From: Thermoplasmata archaeon
GTDB taxonomy: Archaea; Thermoplasmatota; Thermoplasmata; Thermoplasmatales; Thermoplasmataceae
DNA length: 10,691 nucleotides
Direction: 5' to 3'
Assembly (NCBI GenBank): GCA_021790415.1
Contig: JAJYDZ010000027.1
Span: 1-10,691 of the forward strand
Positions 1 to 5,938 of this stretch are shown in pieces. The translations under genes and the position numbers were made by a program. Below the pieces are notes generated by a model. It made no database searches. It was not told the DNA's origin and worked only from the letters and a program-made list of their open reading frames with translations. Each line of letters opens with the position of its first letter. The stretch's first letter is position 1.

Positions 1-123
1 CTTTCTGACGGATTGATTTATCACGAGGTCGTCGTGCTTTGTTTCCCCCTTTATCACCGCACCAAGCAGCGCAACCCCATCGATGTTTTTCTTCTTCAGG
101 AGCAAAGAAAGACAGGCCTGCAT
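1..123 (-). pseudogene. ribH: 6,7-dimethyl-8-ribityllumazine synthase, fragment (5' end missing, 3' end beyond window)
   Basis: Lumazine synthase condenses 5-amino-6-ribitylaminouracil with 3,4-dihydroxy-2-butanone 4-phosphate in cytosolic riboflavin synthesis. The minus strand reads openly from an ATG at 123 to the window edge and encodes [20 protein letters not shown] followed by LVINQSVRK. That is the archaeal RibH core, including the GETKHD segment with the catalytic His. In archaeal RibH about 50-55 residues precede this block, with a VPGxFD motif. Here a TAA (138-136) stands four codons before the ATG, and no upstream frame restores the N-terminus. A short out-of-frame stretch, [10 protein letters not shown] (about 165-136), vaguely recalls the VPGAFD region. 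I see either a truncated or frameshifted gene or a recombination junction near 125-140. A sequencing error is possible. Family identity is fairly sure; pseudogene status is inferred. Confidence 0.65.
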
Positions 124-228
124 TACTGAAGCTCTTTAGTGACGTCGAAAGCATAGATGGAGTGCTCACGCTCCGGATCGACCGGTTTGGACGGTCAGCT
201 ATGCAACTCGCATCAAACATCTTAAAAT

Positions 229-258
229 TATAGTTAAAGACATATGTATTTAACTATA
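229..258. promoter_or_regulatory. 30-base nested palindrome (operator-like or cruciform-forming)
   Basis: Arms TATAGTTAAA (229-238) and TTTAACTATA (249-258) are perfect inverted complements. The centre ACATATGT (240-247) is itself palindromic, so 14 of 15 base pairs match around 243.5. It lies between the minus-strand ribH fragment and the plus-strand DUF5678 gene. It could be a two-fold protein-binding site, a shared AT-rich promoter region or an insertion-sequence relic. The structure is directly visible; the function is unknown. Confidence 0.6.
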
Positions 259-340
259 GTTACTAAAATCAATTTCATGAAAACAACTAAATAGGATAGT
301 TCTGATAAACGTTAGATATCATAAAGTCATTACGATAGAG

Positions 341-345
341 GGAGG
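341..345 (+). promoter_or_regulatory. Shine-Dalgarno site for the DUF5678 gene
   Basis: GGAGG, nine bases before the ATG at 355, is a strong archaeal ribosome-binding site and fixes that start. It implies a leadered transcript. A weak TATA candidate (AACTAAATAGG, 285-295) lies at a plausible distance upstream, but I would not insist on it. Confidence 0.7.
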
Positions 346-354
346 TTATTATAA

Positions 355-588
355 ATGAACGTTGCTGTAATCCAAGAATCTTTAGCAAGATATAGCAGAA
401 ACTACGACTGGTTTACTTCAAATTACGAAAAACTGAAAGACGACTACCCAAATAAGATTGTTGCTGTCGATAATGAAAGGGTGATTGCATCAGACGAGAG
501 TCAGGAAAAAGTTAAGGAAAGAGTGAAAGACAATCCCGGCGTTTTTATAGGAACTGTGCTCATAGACAAGTTAATCTGGATTCTCTGA
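355..588 (+). CDS. DUF5678 family small protein
   Basis: A 77-residue soluble protein. The segment YDWFTSNYEKLKDDYPNKIV followed by AVDNERVIASDESQEKV (about residues 18-54) fits the DUF5678 pattern: an aromatic, acidic helix, a Y-P-x-K-x-V-A-V-D/N strand, then G/E-x-V-I-A-S and an E-rich helix. The tail is hydrophobic (VFIGTVLIDKLIWIL) but too short to call a membrane anchor. The family has no established biochemical function. In archaea it often sits beside a retropepsin-like protein, as here: the stop TGA (586-588) is one base before the next ATG, so the two genes are almost certainly co-transcribed and translationally coupled. A strong Shine-Dalgarno site supports the start. The family call is from memory of the motif and has not been searched. 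Confidence 0.85.
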   Translation: MNVAVIQESLARYSRNYDWFTSNYEKLKDDYPNKIVAVDNERVIASDESQEKVKERVKDNPGVFIGTVLIDKLIWIL

Positions 589-589
589 A

Positions 590-1045
590 ATGGGAAAACT
601 TGAACTTAGAAGGTCGTCTGCTGACTCTCTTTTTTCTGCTGCAGTCGCCTTTGTTTACAATGATAAGTTTGTAACAAGAACACCGATTATAGATAGCGGT
701 TCAGAGAAGTCGTCTATAACGATTGACACTGCAGAATCTCTAGGGGTTAATTTAGCCGACGCTAGATTGAAGCCGTTGATGGGCGTATCAGGCATAAAAA
801 ATGCTCCTGTAATTTCCGGTATCCAAGTTCTTATCCCAGAGGAAGCCAAGTTTGTACAGCTTGAGGATGTTCAGATTTTGGAAGACGTAGGAAGGGTTCA
901 ATTTAAGAAGGTACTTGGCCATAGAGTTCCTGAAAGCGTAACAAGGGCAGCAATACCAAATATTTTAGGCCTCGATTTTTTGATAAAACTGAATAGCGCT
1001 CTCGTGCTCTCCTTTAAAACAAGTGAATTTTATATTAAATGGTGA
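590..1045 (+). CDS. Retropepsin-like aspartic protease family protein
   Basis: A 151-residue protein with the two marks of single-domain pepsin/retropepsin-like proteases. Residues 32-43 read PIIDSGSEKSSI, where D35-S36-G37 stands for the usual D-T-G catalytic triplet. Residues 123-131 read PNILGLDFL, the hydrophobic-hydrophobic-Gly (ILG) signature that closes the active-site fold. Such proteins work as homodimers, each supplying one Asp. DSG in place of DTG is known in active members, so activity is plausible but unproven. There is no signal peptide or membrane segment, so it should act in the cytosol. It starts one base after the DUF5678 stop, with no separate promoter. Substrate unknown. 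Possible roles are processing its small partner or a housekeeping peptidase; both are guesses. Confidence 0.85.
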   Translation: MGKLELRRSSADSLFSAAVAFVYNDKFVTRTPIIDSGSEKSSITIDTAESLGVNLADARLKPLMGVSGIKNAPVISGIQVLIPEEAKFVQLEDVQILEDVGRVQFKKVLGHRVPESVTRAAIPNILGLDFLIKLNSALVLSFKTSEFYIKW

Positions 1046-1061
1046 CTCTACATCTCTGCTT

Positions 1062-1166
1062 TTATAATGAATCTGATATGATTTTTATAAATAAGAACGC
1101 ATCAAGGATCTCGGAGATAGAGAGGCGATAGTCAAGCTGCCTGATCGTCTTTAGCTTAAGTGACAT
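1062..1166 (-). CDS. Possible 34-residue ORF or transposon-end relic
   Basis: The frame starts at ATG 1166-1164 and encodes MSLKLKTIRQLDYRLSISEI then LDAFLFIKIISDSL. It is short, but the residue pattern is natural and a TATA box lies at a suitable distance upstream. The sequence over its start, GGTGGGAGGATGTCACTT on the minus strand, resembles the conserved end region of IS200/IS605-type elements, in which a GGGAGGATGTCAC-like string flanks a hairpin. I therefore suspect a relic of such an element rather than a gene. No second TnpB motif is visible. Low confidence in both readings. Confidence 0.2.
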   Translation of the reverse strand: MSLKLKTIRQLDYRLSISEILDAFLFIKIISDSL

Positions 1167-1190
1167 CCTCCCACCTCTAAATATTCTCAT

Positions 1191-1206
1191 TTAAAATAAT
1201 AAATTT
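1191..1206 (-). promoter_or_regulatory. TATA-box candidate, minus strand
   Basis: On the minus strand this reads GAAATTTATTATTTTAA, a good archaeal TATA box centred near 1199. Transcription would start near 1173, a few bases before the 34-codon frame that begins at 1166. No B-recognition element is obvious. Confidence 0.35.
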
Positions 1207-1293
1207 CTAGACCGTGACTTTACACCTATTTTATTTTCGTTGATCACAGAATGGCTTTTTCCAATATGTTTTCCAAACTCATCTGTGGGTGCA

Positions 1294-1503
1294 CTATTCT
1301 TTTACGAAACTTTCCAGCTTCATGACCTTTCTGATCACCTCCGATTTCGGCGACTTGCATTCCAGCCTTGATGTCACAATCTTCCCTTTGGCAGCATAAT
1401 TCAGGGTTATGTCCTTCATGTATTCCATTGTGGATATGAGCGAAATTCCATCATCATGGGTATGAATTTCGTTGAATATCAGCGAGAGAATACATTCAGC
1501 CAT
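1294..1503 (-). CDS. Hypothetical 69-residue protein (uncertain, possibly a C-terminal remnant)
   Basis: I do not recognise this protein. It has an acidic, helix-rich first half (MAECILSLIFNEIHTHDDGI) and a charged C-terminus in which LECKSPKSEVIRKVMKLESF looks like a conserved-family stretch rather than random translation. No Shine-Dalgarno site or well-placed TATA box precedes the ATG. The frame stays open upstream for 14 more codons, back to a TGA near 1552, without a better start, which suits a truncated C-terminal piece of an older gene. It lies in a decayed region between unrelated genes. It could be a real small gene, a transposase tail or chance. Confidence 0.35.
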   Translation of the reverse strand: MAECILSLIFNEIHTHDDGISLISTMEYMKDITLNYAAKGKIVTSRLECKSPKSEVIRKVMKLESFVKE

Positions 1504-1744
1504 AGGATATACGACGCCAAGGGAGATGTATGAGAAATGGATGGAAAAGAGTCAGAAAGCATGAAATCTTATAGGACAATACTGTCTCCAATTAGGGGTC
1601 CTAAGCAGTGTTCTTCGATATTATTCTAAAACCTTCATACTACTCTCTTGAAAGACTGCCTATTCATTCCTAGTTCACCATAGCCAAAAGCTGATCATGT
1701 ACTAAAATGGCCATTCGGGGGAGATGAATTTTCTCAGCTCATTG

Positions 1745-4700
1745 TTACTTTTTCGAAATAGCGCCTTTTAGAATTGTTAAGAACTGTTCGAATGTCATGC
1801 CATTCTCCCACACAGGCTTTTTTACCCTAATTCTTATTTGTGCTTCAGAAATCACATCTACTTTAACCCTTTCATTTTCCTCATTCTGAAGAACTCTTTC
1901 ACCATTTTGGAACTTGTCTACATTTTCGATCAATTCTCCCAAATCATCTTCTAAACCACTCTCGAAGCGAGAAGCCTGGAAAATAACATTCCTTGCCTCT
2001 TCTTCAGTCGCTTCATTAAAATTAGAAGGAATCGGAACTACACATAATGTAAAACCACCACGAGAGTCATAGGCTTCCTTTGCCTGAGGTATAGTCACTC
2101 TGACACTATTCTCCTTTGTGGACTTTATCTCAATCAAGTGCTGGACAGAGTTTGTACTGAATTGGATATATAGCTCCCTGCCTTCCTCATCGACAAAGTC
2201 GCTAAAATACTCCTCATCATTCAATTGCTGTGTTACCCTGACGTCACTTCCTTTTATTACCTTTTCAATTGTAAATAAGTCTGCAGGAAGCCCCTCTCCA
2301 AGCATCTTCCTTATAATATCTTCCACATAATTTCCAATTCTTTGGTTGTTTTTTATTAATGCTTTTCGAGCTATCGCATCATCCAATTTCTTTTTGAGGT
2401 CGGGGTCTGAATAAGTATCTGCCAATAAAGTCAGTTGATTTGGATCTACACTGGTCATGGCTAGGAATCTACTTAGGGCTCGGTCGATTAATTTTTGGTC
2501 TATTTTAGATTTATTAGCGGTCATAAGTACGCTCACATTTACTCCAAGAGCCCCAAGAAATAAGGATACGCTTGAGTCGGTGCCCAGCAAATTCATTAAC
2601 TCAGTGCCGGTAAAAAATGGCGCAAGATTTTCTGAAGAGGGCTTTTCTTCCCTCCCTCCGCTTACTGGTACCCACTGCCGTGTGCGAAGCGTTTCCAACC
2701 ACAAAGAAGGGAAAACCTCGTGGGAATTACCACATAAACAATCCACCTTAACTGTATTAGACCATTTTGGGTCTATTTTTATCAACTTTGACAATAGAAA
2801 CTTCAAGAATTTACGAGCCAGTACTGGACTATTTCTAACCCTATCGATTATCCCCCAATCTTTTTCTTCGAAGAAGGGAACCGTGCTAACTGAAATTTTT
2901 GATATTGCCTTGTGCTCTTTTTGATCATCGTCAATAATATCTTCTATTGCCAGCGCCTTAATCTGCTTGTTATTCAATAATACATCTTCAATTTGGCAAA
3001 ATTCTTTCAGAATTATTCCGTTTTGCTCCAATACGTCATATTGATCATCTGTAATTTGATCGTATAAATCTGATAATATCAAGCGTTGTGGGAAGATATC
3101 GAGGTAGAGTCGATCTTCTTCTCTCCATTTCCTCTGTGAAGCTAGAAATGGATTCTCCGATACGAATGATCTAACAAATTGCTGTTCTCCTAAATCTTTC
3201 TGTCTTGTAATTATTGGATATGCCTTTATTATTTCATCAGTGTGGCCGTTTTCAATCAACCATTGAAATAATTTTATGTTCGCCTCCTGAAAATCTTCTG
3301 TTGATGGTTCATTTTTAGATTTAGCATTCAAGCGTTGCAGTGAGTCCAGCATTAGTTCTTTTTCGTGCAGTGGTTTAATACCTCCAAGAGTGACTTCTGT
3401 TGACAAAAGCTCAGCACGCACGTCTCTGCCCAACAGCCTTAAAATATCCTTTAGATCCTTGGAAATACCCGGATCGATTGACAGGTCGTTTCTCAGCCTC
3501 AGAGTTCCATTTTGATCAGGCAAAATTCTCTTGGTGTCCAAAAGATTGGACTTATTAGTGTCAATTATTAGTTTCACTAACTTCGTTAAGAAAATACTTG
3601 AAGGGTACTCCCCAAGTGAGGATTGAAGTGCATCGGAATTTACAAATCCCTGAATTATTTCGCACAGTTTCTCGATGGTCAGTCTTTCTGGGAATTTATT
3701 TTCATTACAATCATCCAGATCAGAGCAACGTGCCCATTCATTTATGATGTTACGCCATATAATTGCCTCCTCAACAACTGGTGTGGAGTCTGGATATAGC
3801 TTATTTGACAACTCCCATAAGCTTTCAAGGTTACCATCAGATGTTGCAGGTATATGTGAATCCTTAGGAGCTATCATTTCTTCATTCGTACGGATCAACT
3901 TTATTTGCCGTATTCTTGCGATGAGCGAAGTTACTAAAGGTTCAATCCATTCTGAATTTAACCAAATTGGAAAAACACTGGGTCTTGATATCTTAGCAAT
4001 GTTAAATTGCTCTGTGTATCCATTCTCTGTAATTATGCTGAACAAGTCCTCAAGAAGTTTAAATGCTTTGTTAACAACTCCTTTGTTGATTTGTACCGTT
4101 TTCTCTGTCTTTTCAGTTAGGTATACCCCCTCTCTATCCTTTGTTGGTTTGAAATCAATACTGTATATTAGAGCCGGAAAAGGGAAAATTACAGTTCCCA
4201 AGAAGGGCAATGGGTAATATAGCTTTGGGTAGGATGAAACATCAATAATAGAAATACTTGATTCACTGAATTTAACAGGTATACCCACTTTAACATTTTC
4301 CAATTCCTTTACAAGCATACCAGAGATATCATTGTCAACTTCTTTCCCGTTCAATTTATAGTCAACTTCGATAACCTCAGACTGTATTCCGCCCCTCTTC
4401 CATAGATATTCATCTCCATTTTCCTTGATTGTCACAGACGAGAGTTTTTCTTGGAAAGCGATGATGACTGGTACCAATTGCTTGATGGTTTCAAGACCCT
4501 CTTTGCAAATACTTTTTGAACCATCGCTTTGAAGTGGGTATAAGAAAGTTGTTTCTATAACATCTTTGTCAACCAAGTCAACCAGGGAATCTTCCAATTC
4601 CTGCCAAGTCTTCTTCATTTTGGAAGTCAATTCATTGAGCGTCTCTGCATCTCGGTCCAGAGTGAACGAGAATTTCTGCTGTGCGTGAAGTGTACCCGTG

Positions 4701-5053
4701 ACTTTTACTATAGGTGATAGCAAATGAGTAGAGAGGAATCCTGTTCCTAATTTCCCACTCGCGGATTCGGATTCGACTTTTGTGGACCCATGAAATATCA
4801 AATGGATCAATTCTTCCTCTTTGAAAGCTCTTCCATTATGTGAAAAAGTAAGTCCATTTTCATTCATTTCAAACACTACGTCTACTCCTTCCTCGTTTGA
4901 TGCGTCAAGAGCGTTTTGAATTAGCTCAAGTGCCCATCTTTTGTTATGTGAACCGCCCAAACCGCGGAGATCCGTTAATTCTTGCAATATTCCTTGGGCC
5001 ACAGTTTCGTTTAATACATCATCCTTTTTCGACCTGAGTTCTTCTAATGACAT
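1745..5053 (-). CDS. Sacsin/Hsp90-like GHKL ATPase fused to a C-terminal DUF3883-like nuclease domain
   Basis: A 1102-residue cytosolic protein. The Bergerat ATP-binding fold is clear. The N-box is ALELIQNALDAS (E43, N47, D50). FSHNGRAF (70-77) sits where classical GHKL proteins have DxGxG, as in sacsin-like members. The glycine lid is SGKLGTGFLSTHLL (99-112). FKPTKDREG (301-309) is typical of the sacsin-like middle part. A long, mostly helical region without recognised motifs follows (about 340-890). Residues 905-1005 resemble DUF3883, a PD-(D/E)xK-type fold: GSD937, a conserved strand HLIEIKST with E975 and K977, then QAKEA and the strand FTLCVV. This suggests an ATP-gated DNA or RNA nuclease, as in several anti-phage proteins; the activity is inferred. 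The start is supported by an AGGTG site and a TATA box. It has no partner gene on its strand nearby. Confidence 0.9.
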   Translation of the reverse strand: MSLEELRSKKDDVLNETVAQGILQELTDLRGLGGSHNKRWALELIQNALDASNEEGVDVVFEMNENGLTFSHNGRAFKEEELIHLIFHGSTKVESESASGKLGTGFLSTHLLSPIVKVTGTLHAQQKFSFTLDRDAETLNELTSKMKKTWQELEDSLVDLVDKDVIETTFLYPLQSDGSKSICKEGLETIKQLVPVIIAFQEKLSSVTIKENGDEYLWKRGGIQSEVIEVDYKLNGKEVDNDISGMLVKELENVKVGIPVKFSESSISIIDVSSYPKLYYPLPFLGTVIFPFPALIYSIDFKPTKDREGVYLTEKTEKTVQINKGVVNKAFKLLEDLFSIITENGYTEQFNIAKISRPSVFPIWLNSEWIEPLVTSLIARIRQIKLIRTNEEMIAPKDSHIPATSDGNLESLWELSNKLYPDSTPVVEEAIIWRNIINEWARCSDLDDCNENKFPERLTIEKLCEIIQGFVNSDALQSSLGEYPSSIFLTKLVKLIIDTNKSNLLDTKRILPDQNGTLRLRNDLSIDPGISKDLKDILRLLGRDVRAELLSTEVTLGGIKPLHEKELMLDSLQRLNAKSKNEPSTEDFQEANIKLFQWLIENGHTDEIIKAYPIITRQKDLGEQQFVRSFVSENPFLASQRKWREEDRLYLDIFPQRLILSDLYDQITDDQYDVLEQNGIILKEFCQIEDVLLNNKQIKALAIEDIIDDDQKEHKAISKISVSTVPFFEEKDWGIIDRVRNSPVLARKFLKFLLSKLIKIDPKWSNTVKVDCLCGNSHEVFPSLWLETLRTRQWVPVSGGREEKPSSENLAPFFTGTELMNLLGTDSSVSLFLGALGVNVSVLMTANKSKIDQKLIDRALSRFLAMTSVDPNQLTLLADTYSDPDLKKKLDDAIARKALIKNNQRIGNYVEDIIRKMLGEGLPADLFTIEKVIKGSDVRVTQQLNDEEYFSDFVDEEGRELYIQFSTNSVQHLIEIKSTKENSVRVTIPQAKEAYDSRGGFTLCVVPIPSNFNEATEEEARNVIFQASRFESGLEDDLGELIENVDKFQNGERVLQNEENERVKVDVISEAQIRIRVKKPVWENGMTFEQFLTILKGAISKK

Positions 5054-5058
5054 TGATA

Positions 5059-5063
5059 CACCT
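5059..5063 (-). promoter_or_regulatory. Shine-Dalgarno site for the GHKL-nuclease gene
   Basis: AGGTG on the minus strand, five bases before the ATG at 5053-5051. It supports that start codon and a leadered transcript. Confidence 0.55.
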
Positions 5064-5075
5064 AGCGATAGCTAT

Positions 5076-5101
5076 TCAGACAGTTGAGATGATATGTCTG
5101 A
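5076..5101. promoter_or_regulatory. Inverted repeat over the predicted GHKL-gene transcription start (operator-like)
   Basis: TCAGACA (5076-5082) and TGTCTGA (5095-5101) are perfect 7-base inverted arms separated by 12 bases. The centre (5088.5) is a few bases from the transcription start (about 5085) predicted from the TATA box at 5105-5117. A repressor binding here would block RNA polymerase. A 5' leader hairpin is the alternative. Confidence 0.4.
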
Positions 5102-5104
5102 TGA

Positions 5105-5117
5105 CTTAAATAAATTA
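5105..5117 (-). promoter_or_regulatory. TATA box of the GHKL-nuclease gene
   Basis: On the minus strand this reads TAATTTATTTAAG, close to the archaeal consensus and centred near 5111. A start about 26 bases on (near 5085) gives a leader of about 32 bases containing the AGGTG site. It lies only 10 bases from the broken end of the transposase remnant. Confidence 0.6.
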
Positions 5118-5126
5118 CCTATCTTT

Positions 5127-5694
5127 TCACCGATTTTTATACACCAGGTTCCTGTATTCCCTGACCTTCCACCTCCTGAACTTGCTCCCTCTGGCATATT
5201 CTGTCGATGCATTCTTCCTCATCTTGATGACAGGTTCGATGTCCAAGGAATGCAGCTCATCGAACAGTGGACTCTGATCGAATGCTCCATCCCCGTAGAC
5301 AATCTCTGTTTTTCCAACAATGGGATGGAGCGATTTCCAGAACTCTTTCGTGTCATGGCGATGCTCATCAGTTATTGTTAAAGAAACTGCGTTCATTGAT
5401 CTGGAATCTATCGCTATGTGCATCTTAATGCACCCCTTCCTCTTCTTATTCCACTTATTGGAGAGCCAGTCACCCCTTTCAGTTATTTTGAATCAAGAGA
5501 AATCTATTATTACTGTCACCCCCTCCTTAGCATCACTGTTGATCTCATCAATCATCTTCCCTATGGGTATCTCCCTCATACGATGGAATATGGTCACATA
5601 GCTCATGGGACTGAATCTGTCAGTGAGTTGCTATAGCTTCCTCACGAAGAACTTTAGCAATATAAGAAGGCGAAAGATCTAGGTGAATTAGGTG
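5127..5694 (-). pseudogene. IS5-type DDE transposase, degraded remnant
   Basis: Read on the minus strand, three pieces make up one transposase. Piece one is LSPSYIAKVLREEAIATH (5676-5623), preceded by HLIHLD after a TAG. The frame shifts near 5622-5633 to QLTDRFSPMSYVTIFHRMRE, running on to VTVIIDFS, where IID is the first catalytic Asp. An in-frame TGA (5495-5493) interrupts it at the place of the usual D-S-T/S-G. Reading then resumes with FKITERGDWLSNKWNKK, then MHIAIDSRSMNAVSLTITDE and YGDGAFD, holding the second catalytic Asp, then VIKMRKNAS. The C-terminus with the catalytic Glu is missing; reading stops at TGA 5129-5127 after VREYRNLVYKNR. So there is one nonsense change, one frameshift and a 3' truncation, and the element is dead. 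I could not find terminal inverted repeats. Fragments like this are frequent in Thermoplasmatales genomes, as far as I recall. Confidence 0.85.
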
Positions 5695-5792
5695 CTATTG
5701 GAGTGGCACTACTCGAAGATCTTAATGCCTTTCATAGCAACATCGCAACTTGTGATTCTAAGGAAGAGAAGGTCATGCTAAGAACATGTTAG
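5658..5792 (+). pseudogene. Possible coding remnant beside the dead insertion sequence
   Basis: An open stretch after a TAG (5655-5657) ends at TAG 5790-5792 and reads YKKAKDLGELGAIGVALLED then LNAFHSNIATCDSKEEKVML and RTC. The amphipathic helical pattern looks like real protein, but there is no ATG, promoter or ribosome site. Its first 37 bases overlap the transposase remnant on the opposite strand, so only part can be original. It may be the tail of a gene cut by the insertion sequence. I do not recognise the family. Confidence 0.25.
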
Positions 5793-5896
5793 AAAAAGGT
5801 AACATTTGAGGCTTCTATATATAACCCCAGCAAACCAGATTTTCGACGACAAACTCGGGTTCAGAAAGGTCCATACAACGCAATTCTTCAAGCTCT

Positions 5897-5914
5897 AAAA
5901 ATTTATTTATATAT
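5897..5914 (+). promoter_or_regulatory. TATA box of the methyltransferase gene
   Basis: AAAATTTATTTATATAT is a near-ideal archaeal TATA box centred near 5906. It predicts transcription from about 5932, just before the ATG at 5939, so the message is essentially leaderless. This is why I prefer ATG 5939 over the in-frame GTG at 5918, which would lie upstream of the transcript. A second TATA-like string, TCTATATATAACC (5814-5826), has no gene at a fitting distance. Confidence 0.7.
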
Positions 5915-5938
5915 CTAGTGTATGCGCAGAGTGATTAT

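Larger units (their letters stand above)
1046..1744. other. Gene-poor stretch with small doubtful frames and AT-rich promoter-like sequences
   Basis: About 700 bases between the protease gene and the end of the GHKL gene. It holds a T-rich run (1082-1086) 37 bases after the protease stop that could end that transcript, a TATA-like TTTTTATAAATAAG (1082-1095, plus), the minus-strand TATA box and 34-codon frame listed separately, and the doubtful 69-residue frame at 1294-1503. Between 1504 and 1744 all frames are broken by stops and I see no RNA gene. A short broken minus-strand reading near 1570-1617 (IEEHCLGPLIGDSIVL) looks protein-like and may be residue of a lost gene. The overall impression is decayed mobile DNA. 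Confidence 0.5.

Noticed and set aside
39..233. Plus-strand 64-codon frame ending in LQ-type tail
   Set aside because: Its first half is antisense to the RibH core, whose motif match is far stronger, and it has no start signals.
2457..2924. 155-codon plus-strand frame inside the same gene
   Set aside because: Antisense shadow of the central helical region, with no promoter or ribosome site.
3675..4217. 180-codon plus-strand frame inside the GHKL-nuclease gene
   Set aside because: Antisense shadow. The opposite strand carries continuous family motifs, and this reading is Ser/Leu-rich with no recognised domain or start signal.
5493..5495. TGA in the transposase as a possible recoded codon
   Set aside because: The gene also has a frameshift and lacks its C-terminus, so decay explains it without recoding.
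5094..5636. Overlapping plus-strand frames across the transposase remnant
   Set aside because: The minus strand reads as a DDE transposase in three pieces; the plus frames are its complements.
5918..5938. GTG 5918 as the methyltransferase start
   Set aside because: It lies upstream of the transcription start predicted from the TATA box; ATG 5939 keeps all methyltransferase motifs.
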